A DNA stretch of 64,000 nucleotides. Source: Frigidibacter mobilis. Lineage in GTDB: Bacteria > Pseudomonadota > Alphaproteobacteria > Rhodobacterales > Rhodobacteraceae. Shown here in pieces: positions 19,482-27,881 of this stretch; within the stretch, counting starts at the first letter, position 1; every line of letters starts with the position of its first letter. The stretch lies in assembly GCF_001620265.1 (NCBI RefSeq), contig NZ_CP012661.1:3323501-3387500 (forward strand), in the 5' to 3' direction. Position numbers and translations under genes: made by a program. Below the pieces are notes generated by a model, which saw nothing but the letters and a program-made list of their open reading frames with translations, ran no database searches and was not told where the DNA came from.

Positions 19482-20175
19482 CTTCGGGCACCTCATTTGC
19501 CGTCAATTCAATCTCGCGGTCGATCAGCCCGGCCACGTCGCCCGGGTGGTGAAACACCCCGATCATCGCCACGCCTGCCGCCTTCAGATCGGCCAGCCGC
19601 CGGATCAGCGCCGCCCGCGCGCCCGCATCGAGCGAGGCGGTCGGCTCGTCCAGCAGCAGCAACCGCTGCGGCAGGATCAGCGCGCGAGCCAGGTTCACCT
19701 TCTGCTGCTCGCCGCCCGAGAAGGTGGTGGGATAGGCCCGCCAAAGATCGCGCTTGACGCCGAATTCGGCCAGCCAGCGGCGGGCTTCCTCCACAGCCTC
19801 GGTGGCGGGAATGCCCGCGCGGCGCAGCGGTTCGGCCACGATATCCTCGGCCGCCACCCTTGGCCGCGCGATCAGGAACTGCGTGACAAAGCCGATCTCG
19901 CGCCGCCGCAGCAGGGCGATATCCACATCGGCCGCCCGCGCCAGGTCGATCCGGCCCTCGGTGGTGTGATACCAGATATGTCCGGCCCGCGGCAGATAGC
20001 TGCGGTAGAGCGTGCGCAGCAGCGTGGACTTGCCCACCCCGTTCGGCCCGCGCAGCAGCAAAAATTCGCCTGCGTGCAGGGTGAAGCTGATGCCCGCGAA
20101 GGCGTGCAGGCGCTGGCCCAGATGGTGCATCTGGAAGTGCTTGGTCAGGTTCTCGACCTCAAGAACGGGAGTCAT
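19468..20175 (-). CDS. phnL: C-P lyase system ATP-binding protein PhnL
   Basis: 235 residues: Walker A GPNGVGKS, signature FSGGEQQKVNLARAL, Walker B LLLLDEP, and the PhnL-typical start LEVENLTKHFQMHHLGQ. PhnL is an ABC-type ATPase without a membrane partner that associates with the PhnGHIJ core. The start at 20175 is preferred over 20196 because it lies seven bases after phnK. The ending FHHPGDVAGLID matches the family. Confidence 0.9.
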   Translation of the reverse strand: MTPVLEVENLTKHFQMHHLGQRLHAFAGISFTLHAGEFLLLRGPNGVGKSTLLRTLYRSYLPRAGHIWYHTTEGRIDLARAADVDIALLRRREIGFVTQFLIARPRVAAEDIVAEPLRRAGIPATEAVEEARRWLAEFGVKRDLWRAYPTTFSGGEQQKVNLARALILPQRLLLLDEPTASLDAGARAALIRRLADLKAAGVAMIGVFHHPGDVAGLIDREIELTANEVPEDVAV

Positions 20176-20182
20176 GTCAGCC

Positions 20183-20986
20183 TCACAGTTTCGCATGGAC
20201 GAGTTGCTGGGTGTAGTCGTGTTGCGGGTCCTGGAAGATCTGGTCGGCCAGCCCCTGCTCCACCACGCGGCCGCGCCGCATCACCATCACCCGGTCGGCC
20301 ATCGTGCGGATCACGCCAAGATCGTGCGAAACGATCACCATCGTGATAGCCCGGTCGCGCTGCAGGCGCTTCAGCGTGTCGAGCACCAGCGCCTGCACCG
20401 AGACATCGAGCCCGGTGGTCGGTTCATCCAGCAGCAGCAGCGCCGGTTCCAGCGCGATCGCCTTGGCCAGTTGTACCCGCTGCTGCATCCCGCCCGAAAG
20501 CTCGATGGGCCGCGCGTCCATCCGCTCCAACGGAAACTCCGATGCGTCCAGCGCCTCGCGGGCGCGGGAACGTAGGGCGGCAAAGCTGCGCTCTCCGGCG
20601 ATCAGCAGCCGCTCGGCCACGTTGCCGCTGGAGCTGTTCTTCATCAGCAGGCCCAGATGCGGGTTCTGGTAGACGATGCCGATGCGCGTGGCGCAGAGCA
20701 TCCGGCGCGCGAAACGGTCAAGCTCGAACAGATTGCCGGGCAGATCGGGCAGCGCAAGCCGGTAGTCGCCCGCGTCGGGGCTGTCTTCCAGGTTCATCAT
20801 CCGCAGAAGGGTCGATTTTCCCGACCCGCTTTCGCCGACGATCCCCAGCACCTCGCCGGGATAGACCAGGGCCGACACGTCATCCAGCGCCACCACGTCG
20901 CCATAGCGGCGCGACACGCCGGTCATCGTCAGCAGGGGCGGCGTGGTCATCAGCTGCGGGGCGCGCAGTGCAAGGGCAGCAGTCAT
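20183..20986 (-). CDS. phnK: C-P lyase system ATP-binding protein PhnK
   Basis: 267 residues: Walker A GESGSGKS, QNPHLGLL after the Q-loop, signature LSGGMQQRVQLAKAI, Walker B LLLLDEPTTGLDVSVQA and VSHDLGVIR, like oligopeptide-transporter ATPases. In E. coli PhnK docks on PhnJ of the core complex. The start at 20986 gives an ATGA overlap with phnJ; an internal ATG 36 bp later is possible. Confidence 0.9.
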   Translation of the reverse strand: MTAALALRAPQLMTTPPLLTMTGVSRRYGDVVALDDVSALVYPGEVLGIVGESGSGKSTLLRMMNLEDSPDAGDYRLALPDLPGNLFELDRFARRMLCATRIGIVYQNPHLGLLMKNSSSGNVAERLLIAGERSFAALRSRAREALDASEFPLERMDARPIELSGGMQQRVQLAKAIALEPALLLLDEPTTGLDVSVQALVLDTLKRLQRDRAITMVIVSHDLGVIRTMADRVMVMRRGRVVEQGLADQIFQDPQHDYTQQLVHAKL

Positions 20987-21897
20987 TTCGGCATCTTTCC
21001 GTTTTCATACCAGGTGGCCCCGAGGGCGACATCCTCGCCATCGCGCCGGCGGATCGCCTTGATGCCAAGGTTGCTGTCCGACAGCTCGAACACCGATCCG
21101 CCGCTATCCTGCGGGATCTCGTTCATGAAGTAGCCCGCGACGCCCGAGCGGTGGCAGGTCAGCGCGCCATGATCCTCGACCTGATAGGGCACGTCGGAAA
21201 ATACCAGCGGCTCCACCCGGGTGAAGGGCGGCACCGCGTAGAGCCGCTTTTCGCGCCCTGCCGACAGGAAGGTCAGATGCTGTGCCATGTGCAGTTTCGG
21301 CAGATCCCAGCGGGGGATCGGCGAGGGCGTCATCACATGCCGGCCGTTCACCAGCGCCGGATAGGAGGCGCCCTGCATGATCCGGCCCGAGCGCACGATC
21401 TGCTCGTAGAGGATCAGCCACAGCCGGCCGTAATCGGCATCGGCGTGCATCTGGCGGGCGACGGACATGTTCGGCTCCACCGGGCGCAGCGGTTCGGGGT
21501 TCGGCACCTGCAGCACCAGCACCTGATCGGCGCGAAGCCTTTCCTCGGGGATGCGGTGGCGGCTCTGGATCAGGGTCGCGGCCAGCGTGTCCCATGTCTC
21601 GGCCGCGCCCGACACCTTGGACAGGAACGACCGGATCGAGGCGGCGTTGACGCTGTCATCGGCGCCTTGGTCGATCACCTTCACCACCGAGGACGGCTTG
21701 AGCAGAGTCAGCGTGACCTGCAACCCGCCGGTGCCCCAGCCGCGCGCCATCGGCACCTCGCGGCTGGCATAGGGCATCTGGCAGCCGGGCACGGCAATGG
21801 CCTTGAGCATCTTGCGGCGCAGTTCGCGCTTGGCAGAGGCGTCAAGGAAGCCGTAGGAGAAGGCCTCCCAGGGTTTTGTCAGCGTGGCAATGGTCAT
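20983..21897 (-). CDS. phnJ: PhnJ-like C-P lyase subunit lacking most catalytic cysteines
   Basis: 304 residues with the PhnJ fold signatures GWGTGGLQVT, VIDQGADDSVNAASIR, SRHRIPE, GAGREKRxYAVPPFTRVE-like SAGREKRLYAVPPFTRVE, and the conserved glycine in AVPG (Gly38). E. coli PhnJ uses Cys241, Cys244 and Cys266 for its iron-sulfur cluster and Cys272 for catalysis (CxIC...CSDTDYC). Here the aligned residues are Cys248, Ser251, Leu272 and Gly278 (TCHRS...ELSDSNLG). The frame is intact and the whole protein has only two cysteines. It sits in a complete, coupled phn operon, so it is probably expressed, but standard radical-SAM C-P cleavage looks impossible. Confidence 0.88.
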   Translation of the reverse strand: MTIATLTKPWEAFSYGFLDASAKRELRRKMLKAIAVPGCQMPYASREVPMARGWGTGGLQVTLTLLKPSSVVKVIDQGADDSVNAASIRSFLSKVSGAAETWDTLAATLIQSRHRIPEERLRADQVLVLQVPNPEPLRPVEPNMSVARQMHADADYGRLWLILYEQIVRSGRIMQGASYPALVNGRHVMTPSPIPRWDLPKLHMAQHLTFLSAGREKRLYAVPPFTRVEPLVFSDVPYQVEDHGALTCHRSGVAGYFMNEIPQDSGGSVFELSDSNLGIKAIRRRDGEDVALGATWYENGKMPK

Positions 21898-22970
21898 GCG
21901 GGCACCTGTTCTGGCTGGATCGGCGCCGGCGTCTTGTCCGCGGTCGCCTTGGCCCCGCGCAGCGCATCGAGCGAGGACTGGAAGGTCACGTAATGGGGCA
22001 GCTTGAAGTGGATGCAGAAGCCCGAGGCCTCGACGGGTTCGGTGTGATAGAGGAAGAACTCCTCCTCCACCGGCGATCCCTTGGAGGCGCCGGGGGCGTT
22101 GAGGTCCAGCGTGGCACCCGAGATCACCTTGACCTCGTTCCAGCCAAGGGTGGCGCAGAAGCCCAGTTCCAGCAGGCCGGACCTGCCCTTGGAGGTGACT
22201 TCCGCCTGCGACACCTTCACCCGGCCCGCCGAAAACTCGGTGCCGCGCGGATGGCGCACCCGCAGTTCCGCCTCGGCCAGGCGCAACTCGTTCACGGTGG
22301 GGTGGGCATTGCCATAGCCGCGCATCGCCGAATAGCCGAGCGCGAGCATGCCCCCGGTATCGGCCCGCGCCAGGCTTTGCAGCGTGTGGGCGCGCTTGGC
22401 GGGGAACAGCAGCGGTTCGCGCGTCAGGTCGGGGATATCATCGGGGGCGACCTCGGCCCGGGCCGGATCGGCCACCAGGCCTTGCGCCTTTTGCCAGGCC
22501 GCCAGCGAGGGCTGCAGCGCCGGGGCAGGGGTGGGCGCGGGCTCGACCGGGGCCGGGCTGTAGGGGCGGCCCTGCAAGACGTCGGTTGCCAGCAGGCGGT
22601 GGGCATAGTCGAGACTCGGCCCCAGGATCTGCCCGCCGGGAATGTCCTTGAACGCCGCCGAAATTCGCCGGTGGGTGAAAAGCTGGTCCTGCATCACCGG
22701 CGCGGCAATGCCGAGCCGCGGCTGCGTCGTCCGCCAGGCGCGCAGCAAGAGCACGGCCTCGTACAGGTCTCCGCCCGATTGCGCCAGTGCCAGCGCCGCA
22801 AGGTCCGGCTCGTAAAGCGAGGCCTCGCCCATCACCCGGTCGATCAGCATCGGCAGCGCCTTCCGCAATTCCTGCACGCGCCCGGCGTCGATCTGGCCCA
22901 GTTCGGCACGGTACAGCCGTTCGGACTGTTCGATGGCCCGCTCGCCGCCGCGGGTAGCTACATAGGCCAT
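21894..22970 (-). CDS. phnI: C-P lyase core subunit PhnI-like
   Basis: 358 residues, near the 354 of E. coli. The N-terminus MAYVATRGGERAI, the segment RRISAAFKDIPGGQILGPSLDYAHRLL, the RGYGxxHP element and the end GFCIHFKLPHYVTFQSSLD match PhnI; the two histidines in that last segment are the metal site in the known complex. The middle (about 240-310) diverges from classical PhnI. ATGA overlap with phnJ. PhnI starts the pathway by displacing adenine from a nucleotide with phosphonate. Confidence 0.88.
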   Translation of the reverse strand: MAYVATRGGERAIEQSERLYRAELGQIDAGRVQELRKALPMLIDRVMGEASLYEPDLAALALAQSGGDLYEAVLLLRAWRTTQPRLGIAAPVMQDQLFTHRRISAAFKDIPGGQILGPSLDYAHRLLATDVLQGRPYSPAPVEPAPTPAPALQPSLAAWQKAQGLVADPARAEVAPDDIPDLTREPLLFPAKRAHTLQSLARADTGGMLALGYSAMRGYGNAHPTVNELRLAEAELRVRHPRGTEFSAGRVKVSQAEVTSKGRSGLLELGFCATLGWNEVKVISGATLDLNAPGASKGSPVEEEFFLYHTEPVEASGFCIHFKLPHYVTFQSSLDALRGAKATADKTPAPIQPEQVPA

Positions 22971-23521
22971 TACAGCACCTCGATCATGGTAGAGCGCGGC
23001 AGGCCGATCACCTCGGCACCGCAGACCAGAAACAGATCAAACCCCGCCGGATAGCGGCACCGCGCCGCACGCAACGGCCAGAGCCCCGGTGCAAGTCCGC
23101 CAAGGGAGATATCGACAAAGCTCTCTATGCCCGGCCCGGTCAGCCGCAGCCTCTGTCCGGCCCCGAAGGTGGCGGGCGCCACCACGGTTGCCCCCTGATC
23201 GGGGTAAAGGTCGGACCCCACCGGCACCTGCCCCAGCCGTACCAATGCCTCGGCATCCGCCAACGACAGGAAGGCATGGTCGGCCAGCGGCACCGGCACC
23301 TGTGCGGCGCCGAAGGGTGCAATCCGCTCGGCCAGCGCAGGATCGTCGCAGAACACCCGGCATTCGCGGTCCAGCAGCGCTTCGGCGATGCCGGCCATAC
23401 CCGGGGCGGGCAGGACCTGCACCGTGCCGGGGCGCGACAGGGCCCACATCAGCGCCTCGAACGTCGCGTTGGTCCGCGTCTCGAAATCGTCCGGCACCGG
23501 GGTGGTGGCAAGCGGGGTCAT
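22970..23521 (-). CDS. phnH: C-P lyase core subunit PhnH
   Basis: 183 residues. The start region FETRTNATFEALMWALSRPGTV and the end segment RCRYPAGFDLFLVCGAEVIGLPRST are PhnH signatures. PhnH is a structural subunit of the PhnGHIJ core. The gene shares a base with its neighbours at both ends, showing tight translational coupling. Confidence 0.9.
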   Translation of the reverse strand: MTPLATTPVPDDFETRTNATFEALMWALSRPGTVQVLPAPGMAGIAEALLDRECRVFCDDPALAERIAPFGAAQVPVPLADHAFLSLADAEALVRLGQVPVGSDLYPDQGATVVAPATFGAGQRLRLTGPGIESFVDISLGGLAPGLWPLRAARCRYPAGFDLFLVCGAEVIGLPRSTMIEVL

Positions 23522-23964
23522 CAGAAGGTCTCCATATCAACGCGGGTCGCTTCGACCCGGCAAAGGCGCGCGGTGTCGGCGGCGGCGAGCGTAGCAGCTT
23601 CGTGCTGCAGGAAGCTGCGGATCTCCGGCGTTTGTCCAAGGCTGGCGGCGGCATCGACCACGGCCATCGCCATCGCGCGTTCCAGATCGCGGCCCACGAC
23701 CATTCCATAGCCCTCGGTGCCTGCCGCGCGGATATGCGCCTCGGCCACCAGCACCTCGCCCAGGTGGAAGTCGGTGCCCTGCACGGTGTCGCGCATCGGC
23801 AACATCACAAGACCGGTGCGGCTCTGGATCACCTCGACCGCGCCGAGGTCCGGCAGCAGGCGCTCTGCCAGCGCCACCAGACGGGTCGCATCGGCCCGCG
23901 CCAGAATCTCCAGCAGGGGGCCGTGGTCGAATGGAGGGGTCTTTTCGTCGGTCTGGTCAAACAC
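23521..23964 (-). CDS. phnG: C-P lyase core subunit PhnG
   Basis: 147 residues from a GTG start, close to the family length of about 150. LLEILARADATRLVALAERL, VIQSRTGLVMLPMRDTV, FHLGEVLVAEAHIR and VVGRDLERAMAMAVVDAA are typical PhnG stretches. The GTG at 23964 is chosen because GGAAAG lies 8 bp upstream and it overlaps the phnF stop only slightly; an ATG at 23997 would overlap phnF by 41 bp and has no spaced ribosome binding site. Confidence 0.87.
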   Translation of the reverse strand: MFDQTDEKTPPFDHGPLLEILARADATRLVALAERLLPDLGAVEVIQSRTGLVMLPMRDTVQGTDFHLGEVLVAEAHIRAAGTEGYGMVVGRDLERAMAMAVVDAAASLGQTPEIRSFLQHEAATLAAADTARLCRVEATRVDMETF

Positions 23965-24706
23965 CGCGGGCGCTTTCCGGGGCCTCCGGGCCCTCATCCT
24001 GGTTGTCGAAGGTGAATTGCACCCGGTCGCCGGCCCAGACCGCCTCGGAATAGCCGATGGGCAGGCCGCCAGCGTCCACGTCGGTCTTCTGCATCACCAC
24101 GACCGGCTGGTCGGGGTGCTGCATCAGCAGCGAGGCCTCGTCCTCGGTGGGACGGCGGGTGAAGATGGTAGTACTCTTGCGGAAGTAGTCCGGGATGCCG
24201 TGGCTCCGGTAGATATCGGTCACCGACTCGCCGGCGCTGCGTCGCGCGCCAAGGTCTGGAAAGCGTGTTGCACAGTGGTAGGACAGGCCGATGCTGATCG
24301 GCACCCCATCGGCGAGGCCGCGGCGCAGCAGCCGGTGCACGGCGCTGCCTTCGGGAAGGGAAAGAGCCGCGGCAACCGCGGCCGGCGCAACGACGATGGA
24401 ATCCGCCAGCTGCTCTCCCGCGGGGGACACGCCCTGCTCCAGCAGGTTCTGGCGAAACCGGGTGCGACGCCCGATATGATAGCTGATGAGCGGCGCTGCC
24501 TGCACAAAGGTTCCACGGCCCTGTTCGACGCGCAACTTGCCCTCGACGGCCAGCGCCGCTACAGCCCGCCGAACCGAATGCCGCCCGGCCTGAAAGGTCT
24601 GGCAAAGCTGCGATTCGGTGGGCAATTGCATTCCCGGCTCAAGCTGCCCGCCAGAGATATCCGCAGAAATCCGGTCACGGATGATCTTCCAATTGTCCCG
24701 TCCCAT
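23957..24706 (-). CDS. phnF: PhnF, GntR/HutC-family regulator
   Basis: 249 residues. An N-terminal GntR winged helix (about 5-70, with LPTESQLCQTFQAGRHSVRRAVAAL) is followed by a UTRA effector domain (about 90-235). First gene of the phnFGHIJKLM operon. A perfect 18-bp palindrome lies 15 bp upstream of its start, fitting autorepression. The effector is probably a phosphonate-related small molecule or phosphate, by family analogy. Confidence 0.9.
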   Translation of the reverse strand: MGRDNWKIIRDRISADISGGQLEPGMQLPTESQLCQTFQAGRHSVRRAVAALAVEGKLRVEQGRGTFVQAAPLISYHIGRRTRFRQNLLEQGVSPAGEQLADSIVVAPAAVAAALSLPEGSAVHRLLRRGLADGVPISIGLSYHCATRFPDLGARRSAGESVTDIYRSHGIPDYFRKSTTIFTRRPTEDEASLLMQHPDQPVVVMQKTDVDAGGLPIGYSEAVWAGDRVQFTFDNQDEGPEAPESARGV

Positions 24707-24721
24707 AATGTCCGATCCGTC

Positions 24722-24739
24722 GAGTCATTCGAATGACTC
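24722..24739. promoter_or_regulatory. Perfect 18-bp palindrome, candidate PhnF operator
   Basis: GAGTCATTCGAATGACTC is fully self-complementary and sits 16-33 bp upstream of the phnF start. GntR/HutC proteins bind palindromes with GT...AC arms, as here. Confidence 0.55.
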
Positions 24740-24889
24740 CATGCCTACCCCCCCAACGTCACGCGCGTGTGACAGTGGGCGCGGCCGAAGGCGGACACTT
24801 CATCAAAGCCTCGGCATAACTGTCATGAATACGGATCGCCGCAAATTGCGGCGGTAGGTCAAAGGGGCGGGATGCCGATGGTCTCAACA

Positions 24890-24922
24890 GCTTGCGAGGG
24901 GCTCGCGGCATCCCTCGCAAGC
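24890..24922 (-). terminator. Hairpin after the TonB receptor gene
   Basis: GCTTGCGAGGG (24890-24900) pairs perfectly with 24912-24922 around an 11-base loop. It starts 16 bp past the receptor stop. No U-tract follows. Confidence 0.6.
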
Positions 24923-24938
24923 ATCATGTCCACGCCGA

Positions 24939-27677
24939 TCAGAACTCCGCCGTCAGCGACGCATAGACCGTGCGCCCCGGCCCCGGCTGGGTCACGATGT
25001 TGAGGGGGTCGATATAGAACTGGTCCGTCAAGTTCTCCACGCGGAACGACCCCGTCAGGTAGTCATTGACCTCATACTCGGCAAAGATATCGACCAGCGT
25101 GTAGGGTTTCCACTCAACCTGGCTGATGAAGGCGCTGGCCCCCTGCGCCGTCACCTCGCCATGACCGATGGCGCGCGAGCCTGTGCGCGACACTCGCCCG
25201 CCAAGGGTCAGACTGTCCTCGAGCAGCTTTTGCGAGGCAGTCAGGCTGACCGTATACTTCGGGGGAATCTGGTTTGTCGCATAATCCGCGTAAAGCGACC
25301 TGCTGTCGCATGTGGCGGCGGTCTTGCAGAACTCGACGTCGAGATAGTAGTTGGCGGCCAGATCCGCCGTGAAGCCGCCGCGCTCGTAGCGCGCGGAAAG
25401 CTCGATCCCCTCGAATTTCGCGCGGTCGATGTTATAAACGCGCATCGTCTCATAGCTGTAGCCATATTCGGGATGAACGAGAGTCGTGTATTCACGGGAC
25501 AGATAGTTTTTCACATCCCAGTTGAAATAGCCCAGTTTCAGCATGGCCTTGTCACCGAGCGCAAAGGCGCTGTCGTGGGTGAAGTTCGTCCCCACCTCCC
25601 AGTTGCGCGACCGCTCTGGTTTGAGCGCCGGGTTGAAAGCGGTGCTGTACCCGGTCAACGTTTCAAAAAGCGACGGCATGCGTTGGGCGTCGGAATAGTT
25701 GACATAGACCTGCGTGCCGTCGAGGGGCTCGAATGTCACGCCGATCGAGGGGCTCCAACCGCTGCCGCTGAGCCTTTGCCCGCGCGGATCGTCGGGAGAG
25801 AAGTTACCGACCGTGTCTGCCCCGGTTCTGTCCTTGCTGCTGAAATGCTGATAGCGCAGCCCGGCATTGACCGTCAGCCAGTCCGTCGTCTCCCACTGCC
25901 CCTTGACGAAGGCGGCCGCCTCTTGCCGGTTGCCGTCGCGGATGACCAGCCAGTCCTCAAGCAGTTGCGAGAAGGGGCTGGGACGCGTATCCTCATGCAG
26001 ATACGAGAGACCATAGGTCAGCGACAGGGCCCCTGCCGGAAGATCGAAGGCCGAGGTGTTGGAAATGTCACCCCCCCACATCACGTTGTTTGTCCCGACC
26101 CGATAGTCCGCCGGCAGCCCGAACATCCCGGGTTGGTACTGCGACCACTGGGTTCCGGCCCGGCGCGGATTGCGGAACCGAAGATCGGTATGCCACAGAT
26201 TGGTGCTCAGCTTTATCAGGTCGCTGTCGGCAGGTTCCCACCGATGCTTGAGCGTGAATGTCTTCAGTTGCGCGCCAACCGTCTGCGCTTGCTGGACGGC
26301 CTGCGTTTCATTCGTTGCAAGGCGCGAGGCCAGAACATCGCCGGCCTCGGTATCGGTCCACATGTACCCCAGTTGCAGCGAGTGGCCGTCGCCGAACCTG
26401 AGCGTGCCCTTGCCCAGAAACGACCGCGTCTCGAGCTCGGTGTTCAGCACCTCTTCACCAGCGCGGTAGTTCACCAGGCCCCGGTTTTCCACGACATCCC
26501 GGTAGGTCAGGTAGGACGGGCAGTTTCCCGAGGAATAGCAGAAGGGGCGCGGGCCGGTGCTTACGGGATCGGCATGGGAGCCGTGCTTGCCGGCGTGGTA
26601 ATTGCCACGCTTGCGCTGCGCATAGCCCAGGAGCAGGTCGAACTCCTCCTTCTGGAAGGCGGCTATGAAGCTGCGCGAGCCTTGGGTGGGTGTCAACAGC
26701 GAGGGACGGTCCATCCCTGTCTGCGAGGGCACGGCGCTGCCAAAACCCGAGGTCGGGTCATTGGTCGATCCGATCGGGTTAGCGATGCTATAGCCGGCCT
26801 TGTCTCCAGCATTGGGCTTGCTGGTGTTGGTGCCGAAATCACCCTTGAGCCGGAAGCCGAAGCTCTTGCCATCCTTGACGATGTCCGACGCATCGAGCGT
26901 GCGCATCGAAACCGTACCCGCAATCCCCCTGGATTGCGCATCCGATCCCTTCGTGATGTCGATACCGGCAACGAAGTCCGGATCCACGAAACTGCGGTTC
27001 GAGATGCCCTGATAGCCCTGGTAGACAGTTGTCGAATTCATCGCACCGTCAATGGTTACATTGACCCGACCCATGCCCTGCATCCCGCGGACGTTGACGT
27101 CGACCGCGCTGCCCGAGTTCCGTGCATCCCCGGACATCACCCCCGGTGTGCCCCGGAACATGTCTGACGCATTGGCACCCCGATATCGCTCGATGGTCTG
27201 TGCCGGAATGTGGGCCGTGGGGGCCCCCGTCTGGTAGGGAGCGTAGACCGAGGCTCCGTTGCCGATCTTCACGATAATCGGATCAAGGCGCGTAGAGCCG
27301 TCCGCCGAAGAGTGCTCCGCCTGGGCGGAAGCATTGCTGTCGGCAATCGTCACGGCATTGGGGCCAGTGAAATGATACGAGAGCCCGGTACCGTTCAGAA
27401 GTCCGGCAATCGCCTGTTGTGGTGTCAGCGTCCCGTGAACGGGGTTGCCCACCGCAGAGGCGGAGGGCGTTTCCAGAAACACCACATCGAGATTGGATGC
27501 ACGAACGATGTCGTGGAGGGCCTGGCGGATGGGCTTGGCCGAAATGTCGAACTGATATGTCTGAGAAGCCGTCTGCGCGACTGCTGCCTGCGGAGCAGGG
27601 AAGCTGATCCCCGCCGCAATCACAATCGTCGACGACAGCAGACCCAACGGCCTGCGTCCCCTCACCTTACCCGCCAT
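24939..27677 (-). CDS. TonB-dependent outer-membrane receptor with signalling domain (HasR/heme-type)
   Basis: 912 residues: a signal peptide (to about 35, ending AVAQ), a STN signalling domain (about 40-105, YQFDISAKPIRQALHDIV), a plug domain (about 130-240, VNVRGMQGMGRVNVTIDGAM) and a 22-strand barrel ending in TAEF with the terminal Phe. The plug resembles heme/hemophore receptors such as HasR more than citrate or siderophore receptors. The STN domain means it can signal to the FecR/FecI pair encoded just upstream. The start MAGKVRGRR has AAGGACAGGAC upstream; a longer start at 27746 is open. Confidence 0.88.
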   Translation of the reverse strand: MAGKVRGRRPLGLLSSTIVIAAGISFPAPQAAVAQTASQTYQFDISAKPIRQALHDIVRASNLDVVFLETPSASAVGNPVHGTLTPQQAIAGLLNGTGLSYHFTGPNAVTIADSNASAQAEHSSADGSTRLDPIIVKIGNGASVYAPYQTGAPTAHIPAQTIERYRGANASDMFRGTPGVMSGDARNSGSAVDVNVRGMQGMGRVNVTIDGAMNSTTVYQGYQGISNRSFVDPDFVAGIDITKGSDAQSRGIAGTVSMRTLDASDIVKDGKSFGFRLKGDFGTNTSKPNAGDKAGYSIANPIGSTNDPTSGFGSAVPSQTGMDRPSLLTPTQGSRSFIAAFQKEEFDLLLGYAQRKRGNYHAGKHGSHADPVSTGPRPFCYSSGNCPSYLTYRDVVENRGLVNYRAGEEVLNTELETRSFLGKGTLRFGDGHSLQLGYMWTDTEAGDVLASRLATNETQAVQQAQTVGAQLKTFTLKHRWEPADSDLIKLSTNLWHTDLRFRNPRRAGTQWSQYQPGMFGLPADYRVGTNNVMWGGDISNTSAFDLPAGALSLTYGLSYLHEDTRPSPFSQLLEDWLVIRDGNRQEAAAFVKGQWETTDWLTVNAGLRYQHFSSKDRTGADTVGNFSPDDPRGQRLSGSGWSPSIGVTFEPLDGTQVYVNYSDAQRMPSLFETLTGYSTAFNPALKPERSRNWEVGTNFTHDSAFALGDKAMLKLGYFNWDVKNYLSREYTTLVHPEYGYSYETMRVYNIDRAKFEGIELSARYERGGFTADLAANYYLDVEFCKTAATCDSRSLYADYATNQIPPKYTVSLTASQKLLEDSLTLGGRVSRTGSRAIGHGEVTAQGASAFISQVEWKPYTLVDIFAEYEVNDYLTGSFRVENLTDQFYIDPLNIVTQPGPGRTVYASLTAEF

Positions 27678-27881
27678 GTTGATGTCCTGTCCTTTTCCAT
27701 GCGTGGCGGGACAGGCTGACCGAATGTCCCTTGGCCTGCCCCTCATCTGCTACATCGCTCCAGAGCAGGTGCCACCCTCACATCCTTGGAAAAAAACTTT
27801 TGGCCGGCGAAGGGCCGCGGTGCCTTGCCACTCCGGCGCCCCCCGTGCCTTTGCCTCGGTCCGCACGCCTAGCGACAGGCG

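Noticed and set aside
24819..24837. CTGTCATGAATACGGATC resembling a PHO box
   Set aside because: Only the first heptamer fits, and it points at the 3' end of the receptor gene with no gene to control on that strand.
25161..27167. A 668-codon plus-strand open frame opposite the TonB receptor
   Set aside because: It is the antisense shadow of a clearly conserved receptor in GC-rich DNA; the translation has no recognisable family and unnatural composition.
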